Of a stretch of 64,000 nucleotides of DNA, positions 43,105 to 53,600 are shown in pieces; the first letter of the stretch is position 1, and each line of letters starts with the position of its first letter. This stretch comes from Gemmatimonadaceae bacterium. Its GTDB lineage: Bacteria; Gemmatimonadota; Gemmatimonadetes; Gemmatimonadales; Gemmatimonadaceae. A model generated the notes under the pieces. The model was not told where the DNA came from, ran no database searches, and saw only the letters and a program-made list of their open reading frames with translations. A program made the translations under genes and the position numbers. Location of the stretch: assembly GCA_040882285.1 (NCBI GenBank), contig JBBEBQ010000011.1, positions 51,833 through 115,832 on the forward strand, written 5' to 3'.

Positions 43105-44211
43105 ATGACAGCGACCGCCCCCGTGCTTCGACGTCTTTCCACGCTGGATCGGTTCCTCCCGTTGTGGATCTTCGGCGCCATGGCGGCGGGATTGCTGCTC
43201 GGCAGAGCGGTCCCCAACCTCGGCGCCGCGCTCGACCGCGTGCAGATCGCCGGAGTGTCAGTTCCGATCGCGATCGGTCTCCTCTGGATGATGTACCCGG
43301 TGCTGGCCAAGGTGCGGTACGAGACGATCGGCGGCCACGTGCGCGACACGAAGCTCCTCGGCACTTCGCTCCTGTTCAACTGGGTCCTCGGCCCGCTCGT
43401 GATGCTCGCGCTGGCGTGGCTCTTTCTTCCCGACATGCCGGAGTACCGCAACGGGCTCATCCTGATCGGGCTCGCGCGCTGCATCGCGATGGTGCTGATC
43501 TGGAACTCGCTGGCCAGCGGCTCGGGCGAGCTGGCCGCCGTCCTCGTCGCGCTCAACTCACTCTTCCAGATTCTCACCTACAGCTTTCTCGCGTGGCTCT
43601 TTCTCGGCGTGGTCCCGGCCTGGTTCGGCGCGGAGACCGCCGTGGTGGACGTCTCGATGGGTGAGATCGCGAAGAGCGTGCTGATATTTCTCGGCATTCC
43701 CTTGCTGGCCGGGTATCTCACGCGCCGGCTTCTGGTCGCGCGCCGGGGCATGGCGTGGTACGACGAAGTCTTCATGCCGAAGTTCGGGCCGACCGCGCTC
43801 CTGGGGCTGCTGTACACGATCGTCCTCATGTTCGCGATGCAGGGTGACAGGATCATCCAGCTGCCGCTCGACGTCCTCCGGATCGCGGTGCCGCTGCTCG
43901 TTTACTTCTTCGTGATGTTCGGCCTCGCGTTCTGGCTGTCCATGCGCTTCGGCTTCGGCTACCGGGAGACGGCCTCGCTCTCCTTCACCGCGGCCGGGAA
44001 CAACTTCGAGCTCGCGATCGCCGTGGCTGTCGCGACGTTCGGCATAAGCTCCGGCGAAGCGCTCGCCGCGGTCGTGGGCCCGCTGGTGGAAGTGCCGGCG
44101 CTGATCGGATTGGTGTACGTGTCACTGTGGGCGGGGCGACGGTATTTCGGCTTCGTCCCCGGCCCGGTGATCGGCGGCGAGCCTGTCGTTGCGGAGACAG
44201 CTACGAGGTGA
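43105..44211 (+). CDS. acr3: ACR3-type arsenite efflux permease
   Basis: The 368-residue protein has ten membrane segments and matches the ACR3 family ([39 protein letters not shown]). The conserved Cys is present in [14 protein letters not shown] (Cys126), and the second conserved acidic region [16 protein letters not shown] is intact. It exports arsenite using the proton gradient. No arsR, arsC or arsM lies beside it, so it is not in a full ars operon. ATG 43105 is the start. Confidence 0.92.
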   Translation: MTATAPVLRRLSTLDRFLPLWIFGAMAAGLLLGRAVPNLGAALDRVQIAGVSVPIAIGLLWMMYPVLAKVRYETIGGHVRDTKLLGTSLLFNWVLGPLVMLALAWLFLPDMPEYRNGLILIGLARCIAMVLIWNSLASGSGELAAVLVALNSLFQILTYSFLAWLFLGVVPAWFGAETAVVDVSMGEIAKSVLIFLGIPLLAGYLTRRLLVARRGMAWYDEVFMPKFGPTALLGLLYTIVLMFAMQGDRIIQLPLDVLRIAVPLLVYFFVMFGLAFWLSMRFGFGYRETASLSFTAAGNNFELAIAVAVATFGISSGEALAAVVGPLVEVPALIGLVYVSLWAGRRYFGFVPGPVIGGEPVVAETATR

Positions 44212-44216
44212 GCTGA

Positions 44217-44575
44217 CAGGGAATCCAAGAAATGAGAGGCCAGAAGACAGATGGCCAGAGGCGAGACAAAGCGCGCGGGCTGCAATAAGAAGGTTGCTGC
44301 TCCGGAGCTATCCGCCGCCTTCTTCCGTGGATGCGAGACCACCGAAGGTTACGAATCTGGGCGAGATCGCACGCGCAAGCTGTCGAGGTTCGGCGCGCGA
44401 CTAGGCGTTTTCCGCGGTCAGGCTACGGCAAGCTCCAGTCGCAAGTACGGTCGAGATCCGCCGCATGATCTGCGGCTATCGCTCGAAGTTGCTCACCACC
44501 GCCAAAACCAGGAACAAGCCCTCTGGCTAACTCGCTTCTGGCTTCTCGCCACCTCACCTCTTGGATTCCCCTGCG
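44217..44575. repeat. Inverted-repeat element with ~50-bp arms and ~250-base centre
   Basis: The left arm (44219-44270) begins GGGAATCCAAGA and the reverse complement of the right arm (44521-44572) begins with the same 12 bases. Inside the arms are heptad-like GCCAGA and GCGAGA units in both copies. The centre has no credible gene. GGAATCCA also ends the element at 49561-49725. This accounts for the whole gap between acr3 and pilC. Confidence 0.75.
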
Positions 44576-44587
44576 GCATCCCCGGAG

Positions 44588-45781
44588 CTATTGCACCGCG
44601 TTGACCATATCAAAGATCGGCAGGTACATCGCCATGATCATTCCACCGACGGCCATACCGAGGAAGACGATCATCACCGGCTCGAGCAGCGAGAGTAGCC
44701 CTCCGACGGCCGCGTCGACTTCGTCGTCGTAGAAGTCGGCGATCTTGGACAGCATCTCGTCGAGACCGCCCGTGGATTCACCGACCGAGATCATGGAGAT
44801 CACCATCGGCGGGAACACGCCCGACTTGGCGAGCGGTGCGGCAATCGTCTCGCCGCCCGCAATCGACGAGCGCGACGCCATGATGGCGTCCTGCACCACG
44901 CGGTTGCCCGCGGTGCGCGCGGTGATCTCGAGGCCCTCGAGGATGCTCACGCCCGACGCGATCAGCGTGCCGAGCGTGCGCGTGAAGCGCGAAACCGACG
45001 ACTTGCGCAGCACGTCGCCGAGGATGGGAAGCTTGAGCAGCAGCTTGTCGATCGCGAGCTTGCCGTTGGGGCTCGCGTAGTACCGCTTCAGCATGAAGTA
45101 CGCCCCGACGAAGAACGCGATGATCGCCCACCAGTAGCTCTGCAATCCCTTCGACATCCCGATCACGATGCGCGTCGGGAACGGCAGCGGGACTCCGACC
45201 GACGCGAACATGTCCTCGAACGTCGGGATGACGAAGATGAGCAGGATCGCGATAGCTCCGACGGCGACGGCGAGAATGGACGAAGGGTAGATCATCGCGC
45301 CCTTCACCTTTCTGATGAGCTTGTCGTTCTTCTCGAGGAACGTCGCCAGCCTGTTCAGGATGACGTCGAGAATACCGCCCGCTTCTCCGGCCGCGACCAT
45401 GTTCGTGTACAGCGCCGTGAACGCGCGCGGGTGCTTCGCCATCGAGTCGGCGAGGGTGTAGCCGGACTCCACGTCGAACATCACCTGGCGGGTGATGCTG
45501 GACAGCGTCTTGTTCTCCGTCTGCTTGGCGAGGATGTCGAGCGCCTGCACGAGCGGGAGGCCGGCGTTGACCATCGTGGAGAACTGCCGGGTAAAGACGA
45601 CGATGTCGCGGATCTTGACGGAGCCCTTCTTGGTCGACTTCTGCGCGTTCTCGTCGATCTTGACGACGGCGAGCCGCATCTTGCGAAGCTGCGCGATGAC
45701 GGCGTCGCGCGACGCGGCCTCGATGGTCGCCGTCTTGAGGGCGCCGTTGGTCGCCCGGGCGGTGTAGGTGAAGATGGGCAT
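44588..45781 (-). CDS. pilC: PilC/GspF/MshG-type inner-membrane platform protein
   Basis: The 397-residue protein has two T2SSF domains (VFTRQFSTMVNAGLPLVQAL and VSRFTRTLGTLIASGVSILEGL) with three membrane segments. It is the rotor-like platform at the base of type IV pili. A strong SD (GGAGGAG) precedes ATG 45781 and overlaps the pilT stop. Order on the strand is pilB, pilT, pilC. It presumably serves the pilus genes at the left of the window, which lack motor and platform genes. Confidence 0.95.
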   Translation of the reverse strand: MPIFTYTARATNGALKTATIEAASRDAVIAQLRKMRLAVVKIDENAQKSTKKGSVKIRDIVVFTRQFSTMVNAGLPLVQALDILAKQTENKTLSSITRQVMFDVESGYTLADSMAKHPRAFTALYTNMVAAGEAGGILDVILNRLATFLEKNDKLIRKVKGAMIYPSSILAVAVGAIAILLIFVIPTFEDMFASVGVPLPFPTRIVIGMSKGLQSYWWAIIAFFVGAYFMLKRYYASPNGKLAIDKLLLKLPILGDVLRKSSVSRFTRTLGTLIASGVSILEGLEITARTAGNRVVQDAIMASRSSIAGGETIAAPLAKSGVFPPMVISMISVGESTGGLDEMLSKIADFYDDEVDAAVGGLLSLLEPVMIVFLGMAVGGMIMAMYLPIFDMVNAVQ

Positions 45782-45784
45782 GGG

Positions 45785-47011
45785 CTATCTCCTCCCCGCG
45801 CCGGCCGCAACTGGGCGCGGCGTAGACGGCGCCGTCTTTCCTTCGGCGACTTCCTCGGGCGTGAGCCCGATCATCCGCAGGAACTCGGTCTGGTCGCTGG
45901 TCACGCGGAGGCATTCCTCCACCGCGACCTGCCGGCTCATGTACAGGCTGTACAGCGCGTCATTCAGCGTCTGCATGCCGAACTTCTTGCCCGACTGCAT
46001 GGCCGAGTAGATCTGGTGGACCTTGTCGTCGCGGATCAGCGCGCGGATCGCCGGCGTCACCACCAGCAGCTCGGCGGCCATCACGCGCCCGCGCCCCTGC
46101 GCCTTCGGGAGCAGCGTCTGAGTGATCACGCCTTCGAGCACGAACGCGAGCTGCGCGCGGACCTGCGACTGCTGGTGCGACGGAAACACGTCGATTATGC
46201 GGTTGATCGCTTCGGCCGCGGAGTTGGTGTGCAGCGTGGCGAACGCAAGGTGTCCGGTCTCCGCGATCGTGAGCGCGGCCTGGATCGTCTCGAGGTCCCG
46301 CATCTCGCCGATCAGCAGGACATCCGGATCCTCGCGGAGCGCGTACTTCAGCGCGCTGGCGAACGTCTTGGTGTCCGTTCCGATCTCGCGCTGATTCACG
46401 ATCGAGAGCTGGTGCTTGTGGATGAACTCGATCGGGTCTTCGACCGTGATGATGTGCGCCCGGCGCTCGCGGTTGATCTTGTCGATCATCGCGGCGAGCG
46501 TCGTCGACTTGCCGGAGCCCGTCGGCCCCGTAACGAGCACCAGACCGCGAGGCTTCTCCGCCATCTTCGCGATCACCGCGGGGAGGCCGAGCTCGTCGAA
46601 CGTCTGGATGTCGAACGGGATCTGCCGGATCACCATCGACACGCACCCGCGTTGCTTGAAGCAATTCCCGCGGAAGCGCGCGAGGTTCGCGATGCCGAAC
46701 GAGAAGTCGAGCTCGTCCTCCTGCTCGAACCGCTTCTTCTGGTTCTCCGTCAGGACCGAGTAGGCGAGCTGGAGCGTGTCCTTCGGGGCGAGCGCGTAAT
46801 CGATGTTCGAGTTCACGATCTCGCCGTCGATCCTGAGCTTGGGCCGCTCGCCGGCGACCACGTGCAGATCGGACGCGCCGCGCTCCGTCATCTCGTCGAG
46901 CAGCTGCCGCAGGTTGATTCCGGTAGCGAGCGGCGCCGAGCCGGCCGCGACCGAGGCGGCCGCCCCCGCGGAAGGAGCTGACGGAGTGAACGTCGGATTC
47001 GGTCCGGTCAT
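45785..47011 (-). CDS. pilT: PilT-type retraction ATPase
   Basis: After an Ala/Pro-rich lead of about 30 residues the 408-residue protein follows PilT: Walker A GPTGSGKST (162-170), Asp box VEDPIEFIH, Walker B VLLIGEMRD, His box ATLHTNSA and the PilT-specific PAIRALIRDDK. It drives pilus retraction. Its presence shows that the system is retractile, whereas MSHA loci often lack a nearby pilT. It lies between pilB and pilC. Confidence 0.95.
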   Translation of the reverse strand: MTGPNPTFTPSAPSAGAAASVAAGSAPLATGINLRQLLDEMTERGASDLHVVAGERPKLRIDGEIVNSNIDYALAPKDTLQLAYSVLTENQKKRFEQEDELDFSFGIANLARFRGNCFKQRGCVSMVIRQIPFDIQTFDELGLPAVIAKMAEKPRGLVLVTGPTGSGKSTTLAAMIDKINRERRAHIITVEDPIEFIHKHQLSIVNQREIGTDTKTFASALKYALREDPDVLLIGEMRDLETIQAALTIAETGHLAFATLHTNSAAEAINRIIDVFPSHQQSQVRAQLAFVLEGVITQTLLPKAQGRGRVMAAELLVVTPAIRALIRDDKVHQIYSAMQSGKKFGMQTLNDALYSLYMSRQVAVEECLRVTSDQTEFLRMIGLTPEEVAEGKTAPSTPRPVAAGAGRR

Positions 47012-47036
47012 CTAGATGCCTGTTGTGAAAGTTGAG

Positions 47037-48869
47037 TCACGTGGCGCTCGTCTCGCGAATCATCTGATCGATCGTTGTGATGCCCTTCATCACCTTGAGC
47101 CAGCCGTCCATGCGCAACGTGAGCATGCCGTCGTTGATCGCGGCGTTCTGCAGCTCGGCCGCTCCTTCGTTCAGCAGAATATGCCGCCGCAGCGCCGGCG
47201 TCATGTACATCACCTCGTACAGTCCCTGCCGGCCCTTGAAGCCGCTCCCCTGGCACTCGTCGCACCCCTTGCCCCGGAAGAACGGCAGCTCGCCGATCCG
47301 CGAGTCGAGATTGATCTTGGCCCAATAGGGCGCGGCTTCGGGCGTCGCGTTCGGCCGCGCGCCGTTCAGCGAGTCCTGCGTGAAGCGCAGCTCCCGCAGC
47401 GTCGTCCCCCGCTCCACCTTCGCGGTCCCGAGCTCGATGTCGTCGGGCTCGTACTTCTCCTTGCAGCGCGAGCAGATCTTCCGTACGAGCCGCTGCGCGA
47501 GCACCAGGTTCAGCGCCGACGCGACGTTGAACGGCTCCAGTCCCATGTCCAGCAGACGCGTGATCGTCTCGGGCGCGGAGTTCGTGTGCAGCGTCGAGAG
47601 CACGAGGTGGCCGGTCAGGGCCGCCTTGATCGCGATGCCGCCCGTCTCCAGATCGCGGATCTCGCCGACCATGATGATGTTCGGGTCCTGCCGGAGGAAC
47701 GCGCGCAGCGCCGCGGCGAAATCGAGCCCGATCTCCGAGCGCACCTGCACCTGGTTGATGCCGAACAGGTTGTACTCGACCGGGTCCTCGGCCGTCATGA
47801 TGTTGACGTCTATGTTGTTGATCTTCGACAGCGCGGAATAGAGCGTGGTCGTCTTGCCCGAGCCCGTGGGGCCGGTGACCAGTACCATGCCGTACGGGTT
47901 CGAGATCGCGTCCATCAGCTGCTCCTCGGACCGCGGCTCGATGCCGAACTTCTCCAGGTCGAGCGTCAGGTTCCCCTTGTCGAGAATTCGCAGCACCACC
48001 TTCTCGCCGAAGAGCGTGGGCAGCGTGGAGACGCGGAAGTCGATGACCCGATTGCCGATCTTGAGCTTGATGCGCCCGTCCTGCGGAACGCGCCGCTCCG
48101 CGATGTTCAGCGACGCCATGATCTTGAAGCGCGAGATCAGCGCGGCCTTGAGCTTCGGCGGGGGCTTCATCACTTCCGACAGCGCGCCGTCCACGCGATA
48201 CCGCACCCTCAGCTCGTGCTCGAAGCACTCGAAGTGGATGTCCGAAGCGCCGCGGCGCACGGCGTCGGTGAGGATCGCGTTGATCAGCTTGACGACGGGG
48301 GCCTGATCGATCGCGACCGCCAGCGCCGACGCCGACATGTCCTCTTCCTTATCCTCGACCACCTCGATGTCGTCGAGGTCGAGATCGCCGATGTCGTGCA
48401 GCAGCGACTCCATCTGCGCGTCGGTGGACTCGAAGTGCTTCTCGAGAATGCCGCGGAGCGTGAACTCACCGCCGACGACGGGGAATATCGCGTAGCCGGT
48501 GATGAACTTCAGGTCGTCGAGCACGCCGAGCTGCGACGGATCCGTCACCGCGACCGTGAGGGTCCGCCCCTCGCGCTTGAGCGCGAGCAGCTGGTGCTTG
48601 ATCGAGAGGTCGGGCGGGACGAGCTTGGCGACTTTCAGGTCCACCTCGAAGTCCTTGAGGTCGACCGCCGGCATCCGGTACCGCCGCGCGAGGAAACGAG
48701 TGAGGTCCGTCTCCTTGATGAATCCAAGCTTGATGAGATTGTACCCTATCCGCGTGCCGTTCTGCTGCTGCTCCTGAATGGCGCGCGTGAGCTCCTCCTG
48801 ATGGATCAGCCCTTCGCTGACCAGCAGGTCTCCGATCCGCTCGCTCTTAACAGCTACGGGTGCCACCAT
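47037..48869 (-). CDS. pilB: PilB/GspE/MshE-type assembly ATPase
   Basis: The 610-residue protein has an MshEN-type N-terminal domain (RIGDLLVSEGLIHQEELTRAI), which in relatives binds c-di-GMP. The ATPase core has Walker A GPTGSGKTT at 333-341, VGEIRDLET and STLHTNSAPETITRLL. A CxxC pair (CSRC, about 466-469) is separated from the second pair (CDEC) by an unusually long insert of about 70 residues. It powers pilus extension. The RLGxxL-type MshEN motifs are only partly matched, so c-di-GMP control is possible, not certain. Confidence 0.94.
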   Translation of the reverse strand: MVAPVAVKSERIGDLLVSEGLIHQEELTRAIQEQQQNGTRIGYNLIKLGFIKETDLTRFLARRYRMPAVDLKDFEVDLKVAKLVPPDLSIKHQLLALKREGRTLTVAVTDPSQLGVLDDLKFITGYAIFPVVGGEFTLRGILEKHFESTDAQMESLLHDIGDLDLDDIEVVEDKEEDMSASALAVAIDQAPVVKLINAILTDAVRRGASDIHFECFEHELRVRYRVDGALSEVMKPPPKLKAALISRFKIMASLNIAERRVPQDGRIKLKIGNRVIDFRVSTLPTLFGEKVVLRILDKGNLTLDLEKFGIEPRSEEQLMDAISNPYGMVLVTGPTGSGKTTTLYSALSKINNIDVNIMTAEDPVEYNLFGINQVQVRSEIGLDFAAALRAFLRQDPNIIMVGEIRDLETGGIAIKAALTGHLVLSTLHTNSAPETITRLLDMGLEPFNVASALNLVLAQRLVRKICSRCKEKYEPDDIELGTAKVERGTTLRELRFTQDSLNGARPNATPEAAPYWAKINLDSRIGELPFFRGKGCDECQGSGFKGRQGLYEVMYMTPALRRHILLNEGAAELQNAAINDGMLTLRMDGWLKVMKGITTIDQMIRETSAT

Positions 48870-48940
48870 GTGCGCTCACGAGAAGGACTTCCGCCTGGAA
48901 ACGCTCCGGCTGCGGAAGGTCGTTGCCTGGGGAAAACGTG

Positions 48941-49447
48941 TCAAGGAAAATCGCGGCCGTGCTGGGCTTTTTTCGGCGCCTTCCGCCGTACGGAGCGCGG
49001 GGCGATGACCGCATTTTGAGGACGCGGGAGCCGCGAAAAAGTCACCTGCGGAGCGAGCTTCGCGGACAGCGCCGGCCCGATGCCCTTGACCCGGCTCAGG
49101 CCGTCCAGCGAGCCGAACGGACCGGACGAATCGCGGTCGGCGACGATTCGTTTGGCCAGCGCCGGCCCGATCCCGTTCAGGGTCTCGATTAGCTCCGCGG
49201 ACGACGTGTCCAGGTCCACCAGCCCCATCGACGCGCTCGGCTTCTTCCGGGGCGCCCTGCCGCGCAGCCCGGCCTTTGAGGCCGCGCGGGCGGAATCAAC
49301 TCTGCGAAGCTGGTCGCTCAGCGCCGCAGTCGCCGCCGGATCGGACGGCGAGTCGCGCGACACGGCGCGAACCGCACGAACGCCGGCGCCGAGAGACACA
49401 ACGGCGGCAAGAAAGAGGAGAGCTTTGCGCTCAGCGGGGGTGGCCAC
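48941..49447 (-). CDS. ComEA-like helix-hairpin-helix protein, membrane anchored
   Basis: An N-terminal membrane segment (ALLFLAAVVSLGAGVRAV) leads through a basic linker to two helix-hairpin-helix motifs (LVDLDTSSAELIETLNGIGPALAKRIVADR and GLSRVKGIGPALSAKLAP). ComEA proteins bind incoming DNA during natural transformation. Standing upstream of pilB-pilT-pilC on the same strand, it suggests that the retractile pilus also takes up DNA. The basic C-terminal tail (RRKAPKKAQHGR) fits DNA binding. Confidence 0.85.
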   Translation of the reverse strand: MATPAERKALLFLAAVVSLGAGVRAVRAVSRDSPSDPAATAALSDQLRRVDSARAASKAGLRGRAPRKKPSASMGLVDLDTSSAELIETLNGIGPALAKRIVADRDSSGPFGSLDGLSRVKGIGPALSAKLAPQVTFSRLPRPQNAVIAPRSVRRKAPKKAQHGRDFP

Positions 49448-49560
49448 GCCAAACCGATAGCGGGTCTGGCGCTGGGTGGTGGCATCGGACGGTTTTTGGA
49501 AGAACAGTTTTCGTGCGGGGGGTGGCGGAGGCGCGCTACGCGGCTACGAGAATTCGACTG

Positions 49561-49725
49561 GGGGAATCCAGGCCGTTAGCTCTGAGCTATTAGCTGTCAG
49601 CAATCAGCAACTGCGATTGGGACGTTTCCGGGAGATGGAAAGCAGGAGCCACGCAGCGTTACGTCCGAATGTCAGTTGCCTGACGGCTGACTGCTAACGG
49701 CTCACTGCTCACGGCCTGGATTCCG
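49561..49725. repeat. Heptad arrays E and F arranged as a long inverted repeat with GGAATCCAGGCCGT ends
   Basis: The left arm (49561-49614) starts GGAATCCAGGCCGT and continues as heptads (AGCTCTG, AGCTATT, AGCTGTC, AGCAATC, AGCAACT). The reverse complement of 49671-49725 starts GGAATCCAGGCCGT and continues as AGTGAGC/AGTCAGC-type heptads ending GCAACTGA. Arms agree at roughly 80% of positions by eye. The centre is about 56 bases. No gene is present in this 297-base gap. Confidence 0.9.
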
Positions 49726-49744
49726 GTTGCCCTAACCTGGACCG

Positions 49745-50656
49745 TCAATCACCGGCCGGCAGCACCAACGCAGCGGCGACATCCCCCACCTTCTGCAGTG
49801 ATTCCGCCGAGATCTTGTCGATCGTGTCGCTCGGCTTGTGATGATCCGGGAAATCGATGTCGATCACGTCGATCACGCGCAGCCCCGCCCGCAGCAGCGG
49901 CAGGTGGTCGTCCGTGATCGGCATCTTCTGCTCGGGAATGAAGACGTCGGAATACCCCAGGTCCGCCGCGACCGACCACACGCGCTGCACCACCTCCGGC
50001 GCCTGGCGCACTGAATGGATCTCCTGGTAGATCTGGAGATCGCGGTCGCCGATCATGTCCCATACCACGCCGAACAGCGGCCGGTAATTCGGCCACGGAA
50101 TGTTGCGCGCGAAGTAGCTGGAGCCGATCAGCACGTCGGTCATGCTGTCGAAGTTGCCCCAGTCCTCGCCATCGACGAACAGAAAGTCGACGCCCACCGC
50201 CGGCGGCGTGGACTGCAGGAGCTCGCCCAACGCGATCAACAGTCCCACCCCCGACGCGTTGTCGTTCGCGCCGGGCACCGGCAGCGCGCGCTCCGCCGCC
50301 GTGCCCGCGCGGTCGGACTGCGGCCGCGTGTCCCAGTGAGTGACGTACAGCACGCGCTCCGCCGCCTCCGGCCTGAAACGGGCGATGATGTTGCGCTGCG
50401 GGATCCGCGCGCCCGTCGCGAGCGTGTGCGTCCATTCCTGCGTGAACACGGTGTCGGCCGACTCGCGCATGCGCGCGAGGATCCAGTCGCCGGACTGCCG
50501 CCACCCGTCCGTGCCGGGAATTCTCGGCCCGAACGCCATGAGCGTCGTGGCATGCCGCAGCGCCGACTCGCCGCTGAAGCCGGTCGGGCGCCACGACGCT
50601 TCCTTGTCGCAGGCGAGCAGCGAGCACGCGAGCACCAGCGCGGGCCAGTTTGTCAC
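49745..50656 (-). CDS. M28 family aminopeptidase/glutaminyl cyclase-like lipoprotein
   Basis: The lipobox SLLAC (Cys16) marks a lipoprotein. The zinc-site pattern of M28/QC enzymes is visible: VTHWDTRP (His107), GANDNASG (Asp132), VDGEDWGN (Glu164), WDMIGDRD (Asp200) and a later ITDDHLPLL (His). QC-like members cyclise N-terminal Gln, others remove amino acids; WDxIG and DGEDWG favour the glutaminyl-cyclase side. GTG 50656 overlaps the sprA stop (GTGA), so it is translationally coupled to sprA. In Bacteroidota, glutaminyl cyclases act on exported proteins, which would suit this neighbour. Confidence 0.82.
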   Translation of the reverse strand: MTNWPALVLACSLLACDKEASWRPTGFSGESALRHATTLMAFGPRIPGTDGWRQSGDWILARMRESADTVFTQEWTHTLATGARIPQRNIIARFRPEAAERVLYVTHWDTRPQSDRAGTAAERALPVPGANDNASGVGLLIALGELLQSTPPAVGVDFLFVDGEDWGNFDSMTDVLIGSSYFARNIPWPNYRPLFGVVWDMIGDRDLQIYQEIHSVRQAPEVVQRVWSVAADLGYSDVFIPEQKMPITDDHLPLLRAGLRVIDVIDIDFPDHHKPSDTIDKISAESLQKVGDVAAALVLPAGD

Positions 50657-53600
50657 TTCAAGTCTCCGCCGAAGAATTGTAGATGCAGGACCGCGCTGAG
50701 CACCGTCTGCGTGATCTCGCGGTTGAAGTTGCGGTCAAAGCTGGCCACGCGCGAGATGAGAAAGCTGGACGCCAGGTTCTCGCCCACGTCGGTGTCCGCG
50801 CTCAGCGTCAGCGCGCGCCGCCCGCTCTCGAACAGGCGGCTGGTGTTGTTCAGCGCCAGTGGATTGATGACGAAGCTGGATCCCTGGCCGCTCTGATAGC
50901 TGAAGCGCGTGCGCACGTCGCGGTGCTTTCCCTCGCCGGCCGGCAGGCGGAACGGCATGCCGACGTCGACGTTGTAGTCGGTGTTGCGCGACCGGCTGTT
51001 CACGCCCGGCTTCGACTCGGCCCGCCGCACGCGGCTGAACCCGCCGCTCGTGGTCAGCCCCGGCACCAGCGCCCAGCTCAGCGACAGATTGATCGGATAG
51101 CTCCTGAAGCGGCTGCCGCTGCGGTCGTCGGCTCCCGCCGACTCCGGGTCGGGCGTGCCGAACCGCTGGTCGGTCTCCTGCGCGCGGGCGCTGAACCCGA
51201 CGCTGGACCACAGCCACGACAGGCCGCGCGGCGCGCCGTTCCACTGTATGCCGACGTCCGGAAATACGACCTGGGTCCCGTCGGTGGTCGTCGCGCCGCC
51301 TTCCAGCCGCCGGATCCAGTGGCGCATCGTGTGCTGCTGGTACCGGCTGGTCAATCGCGCGCCGAGCGGCAGCTGCCAGCTGTTGCCGATGGAGAGACGG
51401 TTCGTGACAGCCGCGCTCGTCGCCTGGCTTCCCTTCACGTTCAGGAACCGGCCTGCCCCGCCGAGCGCGAACTGATAGGAGAGCGGCGGATCGATCGCCG
51501 TACCCTCGAACACCGACACGACGTTGCGGTTGAGAGCGACCTCGAACGGACGCAGTCCCCGCAGCGCGCGCCGCAGCCACAGCGAAGAGTCGCCGAGGAA
51601 CGCCAGAGCGCCCGGCAGATCGATCGACAGCCCGCCGTTCAGGACCTGGGAGTTGGCGAGCCGCCGCGGTAGGCGCGCCTGGCGCTCGCCGCCGTCGGGC
51701 AGCAGCCTGTCCGTGTAGAACAGCGCGTTGGGATCGCGGATCATGTGGTACGTGCTGGCAAAATCGAGCCGCGGCCTGAGCCACGGCCGCACCACCGGCG
51801 CGAAGTTGATCGAGCTCTCGATCGCGCGCTCCCGCTCCAGTCCCGCGTCGACTCCCGCGAGCGATTGCTCCTCCGACTCGGCGATGATACCGAGCGGGGT
51901 GGAGGGATCGTAATCGCGCAGATCACGCACCGAGCTCAGATCGAACCGGGCGCGCAGCGTCTGCATCGGCTTGAACGCGAGCACCGCGCCGTTCCGCCAC
52001 GTGCGCGACAATCCGCTCACGGGACTGGGTTGCTCGCCCGGAGTCGAGGCGGGGCGAAAGAAGGAGAAGCGCTCGTCGCTCCCCTTCCGGTATACGCTCG
52101 ATACGAGCAGCTCGACCGGCGACCAGCGCGAGACGTTGGGCGCGAGCGCGCGAGTCAGGTTGAATTCCGCGCCGAGCATGAAGTTGCGGGCGCCTCCCTC
52201 CTGGAATTCGCTGCGCGCGGTCGCGGACGTGTAGCTGCTGTTGAGCACCAGGTTGTTCAGCAGCGGTGCAAGGGCGCCCCCTTCGAGCGGCACGGTGCGG
52301 CGGACGCTCACCGTGTAAGACGCGGCCGCCGACCGCGGCGAGCGCAACCCGTCCACCGCTTCCGCCTGGATGTCGGACTGCGACAGGAACAAGGGATCCG
52401 CGGCCGCCGAGGTGTAGCTCAACGTGACGGGAATGGACAGCCCCAGCGAGCGCGGCAGCAGCTTCTCGAGCCGGAACGCCGCGCTTATGTCCACGGCGTT
52501 GTCGCCGAGATACTCCGGCTGCTCCGCGAGCTGGCGGAAATGCGGATCGCGGCGGCTGAAGCTCAGCCGCACGTCGCCGAAATCGCTCGCCACGATCGAC
52601 GCGGCGAACTGGCCGGCGAGGCCCGTCTCGTCCACTCCGTCCGCGAGCCTGATGTCATCGACCCACAGCTCGAGCGTATCCCCCGGAGCGATCGGCCGGC
52701 TCCCGCCGCCCTCGCTCACCCGCACCATGCCGACGGCGAGCTCCTGCACCGAAGCCAGGTTCGGCGCGCTCGATCCGGGGGCGATCGTGTACACGACGTA
52801 GCCGTCGGCGCACGCGGCGAAGCGCCCGCCCGACGACACACCCGCGGTCGCCGGCGTATTCGCTATGAGCACGGAATCGAGCCCGGTGCACGTGTTGGCT
52901 TTCGAGCCCGAGAGAAACGCGTTCTGGATCTGGGCCCTGAGCGCGAAGAACTTCTCGAAGTCCACCCGAATCTCCGGCAGCCACGCCGCGCGCGTGGTGC
53001 CGCCGTTGAGCGGCGTCCGGTACATGTAGAAGTTGTTGGGATCGCGGCCGATCTTGACGAAGAAGTGCAGCTCTCCGTCGGCGCCCCAGCCGCCGTTGAT
53101 CCCGCGCGCCCACAGGCGGAGCTGCTTGTATCCCATGAAGTTCTTCTGCCCTTCGGGGAAGCGGTAATACGCCTCGGCCCGCTGGTATCGCTCGATGCCG
53201 CCGGCGGTCAGCCGGAGCGAGCGCTCGTTGATCTGCACGCGGGCGGACGAATGCGCGATCGTCTTCGTGTCGGGCTCGTCGATGACGCCGGGCGGCGACT
53301 CGTAGTCGATCCCACCGGTGCGGTTCCGGTCCTGCGTGCCGATGACGCCGGCAATCACGTAGCCGCCCGCCGCCGGCCGCTCTCCCCCGATTCCGACCAG
53401 CGGCTTGTCGTCGCGCTTGAGCCACGGCGCGCCGGTGAGCCGCAGCCGCGCGAGCGCCACGCGGACGAACTCGTCCTCCGCCGTTCCGGCGCCGGAGATC
53501 ATGGTGATGCGCAGCGCTCTCACGCGGCGGAGCAGCGCTTCGCCGAGTGAATCATCGGGCGAGCGGAACGGCACGCGGACCAAAACCCAGCAGACCTGCT

